DNA of 64,000 nucleotides from Andrena cerasifolii (lineage: Eukaryota; Arthropoda; Insecta; Hymenoptera; Andrenidae), in NCBI RefSeq assembly GCF_050908995.1, contig NC_135123.1:16182001-16246000 (forward strand), read 5' to 3'. Both the position numbers and the translations under genes were made by a program. Below, one piece after another: positions 1 through 11,812 of the stretch. Numbering within the stretch: position 1 is the first letter of the stretch; each line of letters opens with the position of its first letter. The notes below the pieces were generated by a model. That model was not told the DNA's origin. It searched no databases and saw nothing but the letters and a program-made list of their open reading frames with translations.

Positions 1-606
1 CGACGACGAGGGAACGATGAAACGATCCAGAAGACAGGCGAATGGTATTTCTTTGTTTCTTTTGCCCATGGAAAGTGTTCCTCGTGGCGAAACGGGCGAA
101 AAATTACGATGGAAGTGTGCGTAATGGCCCGGGGCCGCGTGAAATAAATTTCCCCGAGTATCTCCGCGAAACTATTCAAACGGATGAGTCGTTAGGTCGT
201 CATTCGACCCCACTGTTCTGGTCGTTTTACTCTCTCCCCATTTTCCGTGATGGAAATCGAAGATCAGATCGCGTGAAATTGCCAGAAATTATTCGCCTAT
301 TTTTAACAATTCAACGGCGCAGTTTGTCTGGCAATGCAACGCAGGCATTCTGTCTGACAGTTAAATATAAACGTGGTTGATTCATGGTATTCGAGTAAAT
401 GTTACATTAATATCTTCTCCAAATTTTCTGCGTGGACTCCAAAATGTATAAGGAGGATATATTCGAATATTATCCATTAATCCTTTAGTTGGCTTTAATG
501 GACCTTTGTGCTTCCCTGTACCTAGCTTCATTTTGGCTGTTAAGGTAAGAACAAAGAGCAAAGTTGCAAATGTGCTACTCTCTCGATTTGTACATCTGAA
601 GGGTAA

Positions 607-618
607 GGGGGGGGGGGG
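607..618. repeat. G12 homopolymer
   Basis: Uninterrupted run of twelve G on the plus strand in AT-rich surroundings. Its length may be unreliable. Confidence 0.95.
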
Positions 619-2525
619 AAACAGGGAATGTCACAAAACAGCTTTATCGAGAAAATTAAGTTTTAATACTTTTAGTCCACCAGTAAAGAAACAAGGTTTA
701 ATGAATTCACCTGCATTCTTCATGACGTGAAGCTTATACACTAATTATGCATCAGAATAAATTAGCAATAAAATAATAATTGTTTTACATTATTTTAATA
801 ATTTTTCAGGTTTGAACAGGGCAGCATACTCAAACGAAATAACACTACTATTATTGTCAAAACGAGGAAACTCACTTATTTTATTAATTGTGGCTCGACA
901 GATATGTAGTCCCAGTTGCCGCCAACAAAATGTGCTATAAATCGCAATATCACGAGAAATGGAAATTCCTCGTTTTTCCCCTTACCCTTCATAAACGTCC
1001 TCAGCAGCTAACGGGTTAATAATAAGAAGAGGAACTGTCATGATCATTCTATTCTAAACGCGAAGAAGTTTGAGTCTATATAGTATCGTAATAGCTCAAA
1101 ATGAGTCTTCAATTCTGTATGATAATAACGAAGTGTAGGACCTCTTCTATCAAACAGCAGAATCCGAATATCTAAATAACACTTCAACGACACAGGATTT
1201 CACTGACAGATTAATCCCAAGCTTGACTACGGTCATTTTATCCGATTGAAGAATTAATAATGACACGCTCAATTAATTTTAGCCACGTGTAAATACAGAC
1301 ATAATTGAAAAGTCGACCGATAACGAAGCAATCTTATCAGTGTCCGTGGCGTTTAAAGAAACGATAGTATCGAGCTTGTACACCGGATTATGCGATTAAG
1401 CGTAGACGTATTTAGCGACCCATTAGCGGCCACTTTATGCCAGAAAGTGTTCACGCGTGCCAGCGCCGTGTAACAAATACCTAGTGTCGCTAAAATAAAG
1501 GCAGTGGTTTGCGAAGGCGTGACATGGGTAACAGGAAGTGACAACATATCCTCATTGCGTATCGGAGGAGCAAGTGAACACCCCTCCATTCAGCGACAGG
1601 TGGTATTCACTTAGTGCCACTGTTTGCGAGGGGGGAAGGGGGGTTTTATTCTACGCTGAAATGACGATACTTCCATGCGAACGATTAGCAGAGATTAATA
1701 CGTCAGCGCACGACACACTTAAGAGGGTCCAATTAACGATATAATTTCCTGCAACGTAAAATTTTCATATCACGTACCTTCGTGGCGCCTGAAAAGCTTC
1801 ACGAGGTGGGGTAGAATTTTTAACGTAACCGAGAAAGGGATGATCCTTCGCGCAACCATGAAACTGTGGAATGGAATGGGTTGTTTTCATGGAAACTGAG
1901 CTTGAAAATCCATCGAACACACATATACCGTTAAGGAACTATTACTTTCTGCTCAGTTTAGAGGGCTTCTCGGTTTAATATTTATTTTTAAAATAATAAA
2001 ACCCTAAACCATGGAAATTTTTATACTAAAAGATAAATGTATGTTTAAAGTTTCCCAGAAAATTTTAAGAAGTTGAAATTAAGTATAATTGAATTATTTA
2101 TAAACTATGGAATAATAAGATGACTGGGGGCTAGCTTTTGATCATCTAAAATACATGGAAACTAATTTCTCATCACGAAAGGATCATGACGACAATTTAT
2201 TATGATTTATATCCTCTAGAGCTTATTTTAAACCTTCTTCGCTATACTTTTTATAAGGGCTCTTCTTCTTTGTACTTGTCATTTTATGTTATGCCTAAAA
2301 CACTTGTTTGAACAAACCTATGTGTTATTCAGGTGATCAAAAAATTAGTTACACAAGAAAAAATTGAAGCTAAATAATGATCACTGACTTTCAAAGCAAA
2401 ATGATATATATAATACTAAAATTCTTGCCTTACATTCTAAGTAAACTATTTACTAAACAAAATGTATGAAAATACCTTTATTAGTTGCAAAACCAGCAAA
2501 GAGATCGGCCGTGTCGTCGATGGTG

Positions 2526-2551
2526 ATCTCTTACTTCGATCAGTAAGAGAT
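2526..2551. repeat. Perfect 10-bp-stem hairpin
   Basis: ATCTCTTACT and AGTAAGAGAT form a perfect stem around a 6-base loop. CGGCC and GGCCG sequences just outside it could extend the structure imperfectly. No known RNA family is recognised. Confidence 0.7.
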
Positions 2552-3064
2552 GGCCGTCCAAAAACGGCTTTCAGCAAGGGTGCTACCTTGCACATTTATT
2601 TCCCCCAAACCTCGCAATGCTAACTGCTTTCACATACAACACACGTATTTCTAAATTGTCAATTTTTATTTTATAAATTATTTCAAACAATTATTCGTTG
2701 ACATAGACATAAGAGAACGATTTATTTCACGAATTGATAAAAAATTACTGCCTGATCAAGAACTAAGTAGTTCCATAACGGTACTTAACTAATTCGAAAG
2801 CGACTTCCGCCTTACTCGTATGATAATCCTCTAACCAAACGCAACGTGATCCAACCCCAACCTGTTACGTTACCTCCCACATCCAAGGGTGCAATGGACT
2901 CGAACCGCTTCGAGTCAGCTGCACAGCCACTATTCTTCGCCACCACTCATCAACCCGTTACGAAATTAGCCTGGTTTTTCGCGGGGGTTACGGTTCACGA
3001 CAAATCTTTCGCGTCCAGCAGAAATACCGAACCCCCACCATCCCCCAGTCACCTATCGAGCAAC

Positions 3065-3098
3065 GAGACAGAGAGAGAGAGAGAGGGGGGGAGAGAGT
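3065..3098. repeat. GA-rich simple repeat
   Basis: (GA)n interrupted by a G run. It lies inside a long open frame (2846-3403) that I regard as spurious. GAGA tracts can bind GAGA factor in insects, but nothing here shows that it does. Confidence 0.9.
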
Positions 3099-6000
3099 TC
3101 TCGCTGGTGTTCGCAGGAAGTGACGACATATCCTCGGCATGTGCTCAAGAATTAGTGGACGTGTGTACAAAGCGGCAGCTGTCGTCCAAGTGGCATTGCA
3201 CTGTCGGCTTTAAAGTTGCGATTCGCGTTGCGTGCGATCGCGCGCGCTCACGCAAGAAGCCACCGCGACGAGTCCAGGAAGGAACGAGACGCTGGCCTGT
3301 CTGGGGAGGAAGCAAGGAAGAAAGGGAAACGGCGGGAGTAAAGCGAAAGGAAACGACGGGGGAACGGGGCCGGGCGAGGACGAGGGCGAATGAGACGTGG
3401 TAGCGGAGGGTCGAGGTGGCAGCCCAAGTCGGCGTGGCATCGCCAGATGCGCGGCACATTTTAATTAACGTCCAGACATCCTCCGAGACGGGTGACCCCG
3501 AGCTCAGGGCCATCCGATGACCCTTTTCCCAGCGACCATCTCTCTCGGGTTCTGGGGAACGGATAACAGGAAGTGACCCTCCCCCACCCGGCCCCTGTCG
3601 CCACCAAGGAGAGGATTCGCTGGCCTGGCTGCACGATAATGCCGTGATAACTCCAACGTACTCTTCTCGCGCTGGTGAATGGACGAGCCACGAATGGCAA
3701 TCGGCGGGGCACGCTTAATTGGTCGGGCGAAATGTATTCGATCGCCGTGAGTTCACATTTCGAAGCGCACGGTGGTCCTCGCTTGTGCAGCCCACAAATG
3801 GAATAAGTAATTTTATTGCGGCATTAAAAACCATTTCGCCGACGAACTAATGCATATCGCTCGTCCCTTTCCTGCCATGAAAGAAGGCACGAACCGTGGG
3901 CGCTGGTTCGTGATTTTCTTTTTTATTAAAGTTGTTAATGTTTGTTTATTGTGGTAGGTGAAGTTGTTGAGTTTCTAGGGGTTTGTGATGAATGGAATTG
4001 CCATGTGCTTGACGGTTACAGGATGCTTGGTAGTTCGACGGTGGATAGGTCCATTTGGCTCCATGATTCATTCATACATAGAATGTTTTTTAATTATGTT
4101 TATGTTCGATTTTGATGTTATTGCGATCCAAGTTTATGGTTTTCTTAAAGGAATGACCAGGGTCGAAATGAACCCTGTTTTCGTGAGGGGTTAAGGGATG
4201 GTGTATATGCTTCAAATAAATTTGAGAGTTCAAATAAGTGAAGTTCTGTAAAAATACCCATTATGGGAGTTTATATATCTCCTTGCTTCATGCATTCAAT
4301 TAGCCACGTAGAAAGGCACCTACCTCGATTTAATAAACCGATCAAGAGGTTAATAAACGTGATCTGCGTGTCCATTTTTTTCGTGTCCATGCTTTTATAT
4401 GGGATTCAACGTTGTTATTTAGCACTGTGCAACTTTGCTGTGGTAAGAACTTGTTAATAAATCGTTAATAGCTGCTGGGTGCCCGGCCAACAAGTTTGCA
4501 ATATTAAACGTACCGAGGGACTATAAGCTATCTGTTGTTGGAATCGTAAAGCTGCTTGTTTCCGTGGAACTGTGTAGTTTGATATGATTTATTGCGCATA
4601 CAGTGCTATATATTGAGTAAAACACAATTACAGGTTTATTGCTCTTGAAGGGATCCCTCTCAAGTGCTTTAAAAGGTTATTGCTTTAAAAGCAGATTTCA
4701 TTTCTCTTTATTTTCTGAAGAAGGATTTAATACCGCCGAGATTGGCGAAATATATTTTTACTCTAGCATTTGAAACTTTCTGCCATCTGATTAACTAATA
4801 TTTAAAAACCTGAATAAAGTATCTATCGCGCGATTAATTTTATATGTCTTCGGCAAAGAAACTTGCGGCAATAAATTCCAATAATTCCTAGGCACAAATC
4901 AAAGTACTTTTTAAAAAAAGTTTCTCGATTCCTGCAACTGCCAAATATTGATATTGATACGCTCCATTGCAAGTTATGTCACTTGCTATTCCGGGAAGCA
5001 CAGAATTATCAACGATTCTGACTTTACTCCGAAACATCGATAAACACGAAGATTTCTGCAAATACGTTATATCGGGGGTCGTTGCAATCTGTTACGGGCA
5101 AACGTGAAATACGCTCGAGCTACCTTCCCGCGAGCCGATAATGCACGAAAATCGATCGCTAATCGCTGTTCACACTATCGTTTCGTTGAACTAAAGGTGC
5201 GCTCGTGCACACTCGATACACGTGGCTATATTATTCAGGGTGGCGTCAGCGTGTCAACAGGGGGAAAGCGTTGATCGAATCAAAAATTGCGATTACATTT
5301 ATAATTAAGATTTATAAATATTTAGAAAAGACATTTGCGCTAAGAAAAAATATTTGCGTTCACAAGCATATCTTAGATTTCGATCGCAAATGGTTAATGT
5401 GAACTTTGGAAACCTTAAGTCGAAAGTGACGAACGCTTTAAGATGATAGGGAGAAATGGTCCCTTTACTCAGCAGAGAGAAATATAACATTAAATAAAGA
5501 AATATTTCCCCCTCCCCTCGGTCTTTTAAATCAACCCCAAAATTGTCAAATCCATTCTACTTAAAACCTTTAATTACGCTTACTAAGTTACTCTCTATTT
5601 TACATTACATCCATCCATAGATCACAAATACCCCCTGCAAAGCCGACCACATAATTCTCAAAAGCTACCCAAAACCATATCCACAAACGTACGAACAATA
5701 ATCGCCACCCCGAAAGAATATAAATTAATTCGGAAGAACCACTCCTTGTTTTAATTTCCTCCACCTAAAACACCCGAACGCCCTTACAAGTTTGTACCTC
5801 TATCCCATTGTAACAAACAATCGTCCAGGGGAAATGAATGGAATGTTAAAAGAAAAAGCATCGGGAAAACTGTAAAGAAAGGCTCGAGACGAGTAGCGTC
5901 TCTCGATCCGTCCCTGCGGTTGTACGTCGTCATACTTGCACGTTGGATTACGTTGCCGGCGAGTCAGTCATTCATAAAAATAACGCGGTCGGCGCACGCA

Positions 6001-9000
6001 GCCAGATACTACTACTACGAGGAGCACATTCAGCGCTCGTCGCTCACGTAGTACGATGCACGTACGCCGGCGTAAAGCGTACACACGTAAAAATGCGGAT
6101 ACATTCATGTGGTTATTGTGCAGCTAGGTGAGCGTAACCCGCCAGGAAAGGGGAAGACGAGAAAGTGGAGTCGGAACGGCTCGAGTCAGACCGGGCTTCC
6201 AGCTAGGGCTGTCGCGAGCGTTCACGAGCTACCAGCCGATCTATGCTCGACTTGGACTACGCGGACGAGATCGATTGATTGAATATTTTGGTCAGCTTCG
6301 ATATTAGGAAATTTCAGTTCTTTGGATCACTTTTACGAAAGTATCAAGTACATTGGAATAAGAAACGATGAAACAGCAGAGTGATTTGTTTTACCTCGAA
6401 TGAATCGGATTTGATGAGTGTTCCTCAATTCGAATATTTGGAACGAATGGAATTTCTTTCGAATACAGGACGTTTCAAGTATTTAGTTGGTCGATTCAGT
6501 TGCGATTACCGTTTGTCGGTTCTTAAATTTAAAACACCGGTTTTAGATGTACTAGAATTAAGATGTGAAAATTAGGTAATTATTTAATTAAAAATGTTAA
6601 TATTTTGACTTGAAGTTTACTGTAAAACTAATCTTCATGAGCTCATATTTTCTGGAGAAAGATACTAAATGAAATAAAGATTTATAATTTATATTCTGTA
6701 AGAATTTTAGTTATTTTAGTTTTTTTAGTTTGGTTTTGTATGCAGTATATTTTATTTTGTTATATTTTTGTAGTTCCATAAATATTAAAAAAACTAAAAA
6801 AGTTTAAAATAGGTTTAAATATTTCTTTACTGGTTTAATTATATTTTTTTGTAAAAATTAAATAATGGAATTCGAGAACTGTTTTTTTTCTTCAAAAGCT
6901 GAATTTTTTGTAAACCCTACTCGCGATCTGCATAGGGTTTGCGTGGTCTTGTGTAATACTGGTAAAAGTTTCATTAACCAAAGGAATTTACTTGCATTTG
7001 AAACACGAGCATCTGATAGTTTTTACTGAAAAGAAGATTTTTGTGTAATATATACGCACTATAATAATTTTCAATGGTTAACTAGCAACGGTAGGAACAG
7101 AATAATATTCGGAAAAGAATGAGAAAATGTTTGCCATATTGCAACACGACCGTGAACTTATTAGAGGAGCGAAGATCAAAGTAAACAGCCATCATACAAC
7201 GTTGCAAAAACTCGATTTAAAAAGCATATCAGTTGCGAGTAATCTTGTACATAAACAATCGTCGATATATCAAAGTGCGAAGAAGTTGCTGGTAAATGGT
7301 AAACAAACCAGCGGTGATTCAGTAATTCTAACAAATGGATAAGATAAAATAAATGTTTGCATGGAAGTGGTCAGAAAATATGCTTTCTATGTGTATGAAA
7401 GCACTTTAAAAAGTTAAAAATTCAATGTTTTACCTCAGTTACAATTTCCGCGGAAAGTGTTCAACTTCCGTGAATTACGAATCTTGCTTTTCCACTATAT
7501 TCCACAATCTTTGTAACGGTGAAGACACGAAATTACTCAATTTCAAAGGAGGTAATAAGAATTCGTTTAAAGAACCGCTATAATGTACACAACTTAATAC
7601 AAAAATGCCACGTGCATCTTTATTATTCTCTCGAATTTCGTTTAGCCTAATATGGGGTTTCAATTTTCATTTCTTCGAGAGAATTTTAATACAGAGTGTA
7701 AAATTACAGCTGCCACCAGCTGATATCTCTAAAGCAAAATTAAAAATCAAATTCTTGCTTTGTAGTGTCAAATGGCGGAATATTTTATTCAATGCGGACA
7801 ATATTGTAGTTTATTTCTTAACAAATAAAACGAACTTAGACAATCGAATGATTATTCTTTGTACGATTATACTATAAAGGTAATATTAATAGGAAAGTTC
7901 TTATTCGAATCAATAAAACGGGCAAGTAGAAACGTCCGGTACGTGACCAGACACGCGCCAATAGAATCGAAAGAACTTCAAATTGGGTTATTAATACCTA
8001 CCAGCTACCACCAGTTAATAAAGTATTTTAATAGTGGACATAGTACTTCACATTCATAATTTCAAAACTGTTTTACCCATAAATGAATATAGATATGTAC
8101 TTCAAAATGTACACTTCAAAATTTTATATCTCTTAGTTCGGATATGTTAGCTTCTAACACTCTCAATTTTATCTAACATATACTGTTTTTACACGACGCC
8201 TCGTTTTCGAGAAAAACTATCTTCGAAGATGTAACAAGTACGAACGCACCCAATTCTGTGTCCATTCAATTGATTTCGCATTAAATTACCCATATTTGTT
8301 CCCGCACATTTTATATTTCGCAATTCAAATTATTCCATAAGACAAAGCGATCGCTTATATAAAATCTTCATGCATAAAGTCCGAAATTATTGAAAATGTC
8401 ACCCGTTCTGTCCCATACGTACGCATGCAACCGTCACGTGCATTTCTCCGTACTCTATAGATTATCTAACCATATCAATAAAATGACTGAGAACCTTCGT
8501 CCACATAAGCCATCAAGTAATACAGATACAAGTCATAATATTGACAAGGTTGATAAATCCAAAACACGAGTAGAGGCACTCTGAAGTAGAATCCGCCGAG
8601 TCATATGTGCCTGGTAAATTTTCTAAATCATTTTTCTCAAAAAACGAGCCCCCACGCGAAAGGATTCTATTATACATACTCGACCTATTTTTTTCTTTAT
8701 CTAAAATCATGAATTTCCCGTTTGCGCCACCAATTACAAGACACCCTGTGTATATGGGCGCATCGAGTCGCGTCGATTAAGTTCTTTTTCGAAAGATTCC
8801 AACGGAGCATAAGAACGTGTACTATACATGATGCAAAAATATATCGCGGGGAAATAACGTGCGGCCATTCGAGGGCACACTGAAACGCGGATGTGCGTAT
8901 TTACATACACTTGAACGCACTTACGCTTCCCGTAATAATTAGTATCCGTTCCACGAATTAACCACCGGGACTGATGCCTTTCCCATCCCCTACTATCGCG

Positions 9001-9397
9001 CGAGCCATTCAATCTGGTGCAACGAAATTCTCGCGAGGCTCGTGAGATCCACGTCTCTGGCTACGTCGCCGGAAGGGAGCTCGAGTTCCGTTGCGGGAAA
9101 CGTAAACGTCCAATCACGCACCACGTCACACAACCAGAAGAAAAATTCCGGCTTACGAAATCGCGGACAAAAGAGTGCGCGATAAATGTTTCAGCGAAAT
9201 AGTTCAGAGATCTCGGAGATCAAGAAATATACCGCGACATAGTATGACGTGTGCGACTATGTTGCATTTTAGCAAATTGCGAAGTTATAATTTCCTACAT
9301 AGTGTTGAAATGTTGAACATAAAAAGTAAAGAGAGTAAGTTTTAAATTTTCTAATTACTTAGCATTTTTTTACAGAAGCAGAAGTAGGTGATGTATC

Positions 9398-10135
9398 TTA
9401 AGAGTACCCTCCGGTTAAATGCTTGAAAAATACGCAATTTTCATGAATTAAAAACAAAAAAACTGAACGACATACAGTAAAAATGCTTATTGGACTTTAT
9501 TACTTCATATCTGAAGAATAAACAAAAAGTTATTGTTTGAATTTTATTAATTTTTACCTTAGATATACAGCATTTATTGTACCGCTGTAGAAATTAGAGC
9601 TCTTGACGGACGCCACTGTAAAAAGCTTAATTATTACGAACCGATTTCAAAAACTCTTACGGGATTCTATTCATAATTAGACTCGCTATCGACTTATCCG
9701 CAAAGAGTAATTTTGGATCGCCCATTTTTTTTTTATGGACAGATTTATGCGTAGAGAAACTGCTTTTTTGCAACATTGTGTTTAAACATGTGCTGAAAAT
9801 CGCGGGATTGTTTGTTTTTGCAATGAAGACGGATAAGACGATAAAAGCATTCACATATATTTTAAGAATGTTTTTAGTTTTTTTATTTCAGACGATCCTG
9901 TCACTAGTTCTGATGGTCTTCTGGTTCTGAAGCTCTAATTTCTACAGTGGTACAATGAATACTGTATATCTAATGCAGAAATTGATAAAATTCAAACAAC
10001 AATGTTTTTGTTTGCTCTGAAAGTATGTAGTAATAATGTCCAAAAAGCTTTTTTACTGTCTGCTGTTCAGTTTCTTTTGGTTCAATTCATGGAAATCGCG
10101 CATTTTTCCAGCGTTTTGACAGGAGGGTACCTTGA
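9398..10135. mobile_element. Foldback MITE with TTAA end, family 1
   Basis: Two arms of about 205 bp (roughly 9398-9603 and 9931-10135) are reverse complements of each other with scattered mismatches. The aligned arms share blocks such as ACTGAACGACATACAGTAAA on the left, seen with a few changes on the right. The left end is TTAA then GAGTACCCTCC. The right end reads GGAGGGTACC then TTGA, a decayed TTAA. The roughly 330 bp spacer shows no transposase. The TTAA flanks suggest mobilisation by a piggyBac-type transposase, which is inference. The end sequence is almost the same as that of the element at 47785. Confidence 0.85.
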
Positions 10136-11204
10136 AATTAAAATATGAAAAACGGTACCTATATAAAGAGCAGTGTGCCATATTGCAAAGAGAAGTTCGA
10201 GTACCCTTCGTTTTCTATAAGGAAAATTACCGAGCGTGGAAGATAACAGTCTGCCGTATCGAGGTCATTGTGTCTAACAAGTCTGTTTTTGCATACCGCC
10301 GATTTCCCTGGTACCGATAGTCTAGATACGTACATCCGCCATTTTTAATTATCAAGCGACCCCTGTTTCCTCACCCTTGGCAAAATAATGCGTTATTATC
10401 ATAGACCAAATTTACTATCGAATTTTAATAACCGATTACGTTTATCACGTGTTCTCCTTCGCCTTTCCCGCCTTAATGTGCTGATAATTTAAGCGCCGCG
10501 AAGGAAAGCAAGCAAGCCTGCGATTCCTCGGGTTTTCACACCTTTCGACTTCCATTACCAAAAAGAATCGCGGGCAACACACGCGTAGCTTCACGAGTGT
10601 TGAAATCCTCCATTCTGTCAGGTTCGGCGGACCTTTAATTTCGACACGAGACAAGGATGTCATAAATTTGTCCCTCATACATAAAATTCCCCTCGCGTTT
10701 CCGAGGGACCCTCCCGCACGCGAAAGGATGCACGTAAAAATGCTTCGAGATCCCCTACGAAGCCCATCCAATGACATAAATTCGAGAACGAATAGAATTG
10801 ATTACCGGCACCGGAGAGTGAGCAATCCACTCTTACAGGCAAACACAAACACGCTCTTTTCGCCAGGGATGCTATTCCCCACGATATTAACGTTCTTAAA
10901 TGACTGTACCTATAAAGACTGCTCTTCTGCCCTTATGGGTGGGTGGACCGAGGGATGCTGAGCCCTCGCGTACTCGGCTATTCGTTCGCTCAGAATTGCA
11001 TAACTTCGTCAGTTATGTAGATTTCAACGTAATATTGTAGGGACTCGTTTTCAGAACTTCATACTTAAAATAATTTGAAAACCCAGAAACTGCTTTTAGT
11101 CCAAGTGTCCAACTATTAGCTTCCCGAATCCAATCCAGTGGGCAACTGTCGCTTCTCTTAGAATCAGGGAAATCGTTTCATCTATGTCGAACGTGCACAA
11201 CCCC
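10136..11204. other. Gene-free stretch between two foldback elements
   Basis: Nothing recognised. Overlapping short open frames on both strands near 10445-10961 show no family similarity and no consistent splice signals. Confidence 0.5.
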
Positions 11205-11812
11205 TTAAAAATGTGGCGTGTGCCACTTTGGACGCATGAAAATCATAGGTTTATTTAGTATTTTTTTTTTCCTTTTGAATAAGTAATAAACTCAATAGAA
11301 AATGTGATTAATGGCGTTTATTATACACCTCTTGAAGACTAAAAAAAAATTTAACAAAATACCGGTGATAGAGCCGCTACGCGGTGAGTCCTTTGCGATT
11401 GACTCGCGAAACGGCGTTGCGTGGATCTCGAAGTCTATTCATCAGATTAACTTCAAATTTTGGGAGAATCTTCCTTTTATGGTAATCTAAAGATGTACAT
11501 GCAGATATTTCAAAATAAACATTTGTATGGAAATGGTGAGTGTTCGAAGAAAAATTGTGATTATTAGCGGGAAATTTGGTTACCAAAATGTAGCTAAAAT
11601 ATTTTCAAGCAATCGTGAAAACCGTAAGAGACCCACCGCGTAGCGGTTCTTGCACCGCCATTTTATTGAAAAAAAATAAATAAATTTCTAATCTTCAAGG
11701 GATTTATAATAAATGCCATTCATCAGATGTTCCATTAAGTTCACTATTTAAAAGCCAAAAATTGCTAAATAAACCTATGATTTTCATGCGTCGAAGGTGA
11801 CACCCCCTTTAA
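11205..11812. mobile_element. Foldback MITE with TTAA ends, family 2
   Basis: The 608 bp element has TTAA at both ends (11205-11208 and 11809-11812) and arms of about 185-190 bp. The arms share GACGCATGAAAATCATAGG and, at their inner ends, a CCGCTACGCGG core (near 11372 and 11636). The spacer is about 230 bp without a recognisable protein. The arms are clearly diverged, so the insertion is old. Its sequence is unrelated to the family at 9398 and 47785. Confidence 0.85.

Larger units (their letters stand above)
1..9397. other. Gene-free stretch, presumed TRIT1-like downstream intron
   Basis: No coding exon is recognisable on either strand. The stretch holds a G12 run at 607, a perfect 10-bp hairpin at 2526, a GA-rich tract at 3065, and CpG-rich blocks near 3160-3730, 5880-6260 and 8730-9190. 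The rest is AT-rich and featureless. If the gene model is right, all of it lies in the intron following exon C. Confidence 0.5.

Noticed and set aside
2846..3403. 185-codon plus-strand open frame, the longest on the list
   Set aside because: It runs through a GA microsatellite and a CpG-rich block, has open frames on the opposite strand over the same bases, and resembles no protein family.
5880..6260. CpG-rich block with a good splice-donor match (CTAG|GTGAGC near 6126), considered as a promoter plus first exon
   Set aside because: No TATA or initiator arrangement and no downstream coding exon; several similar CpG-rich blocks occur across the window.
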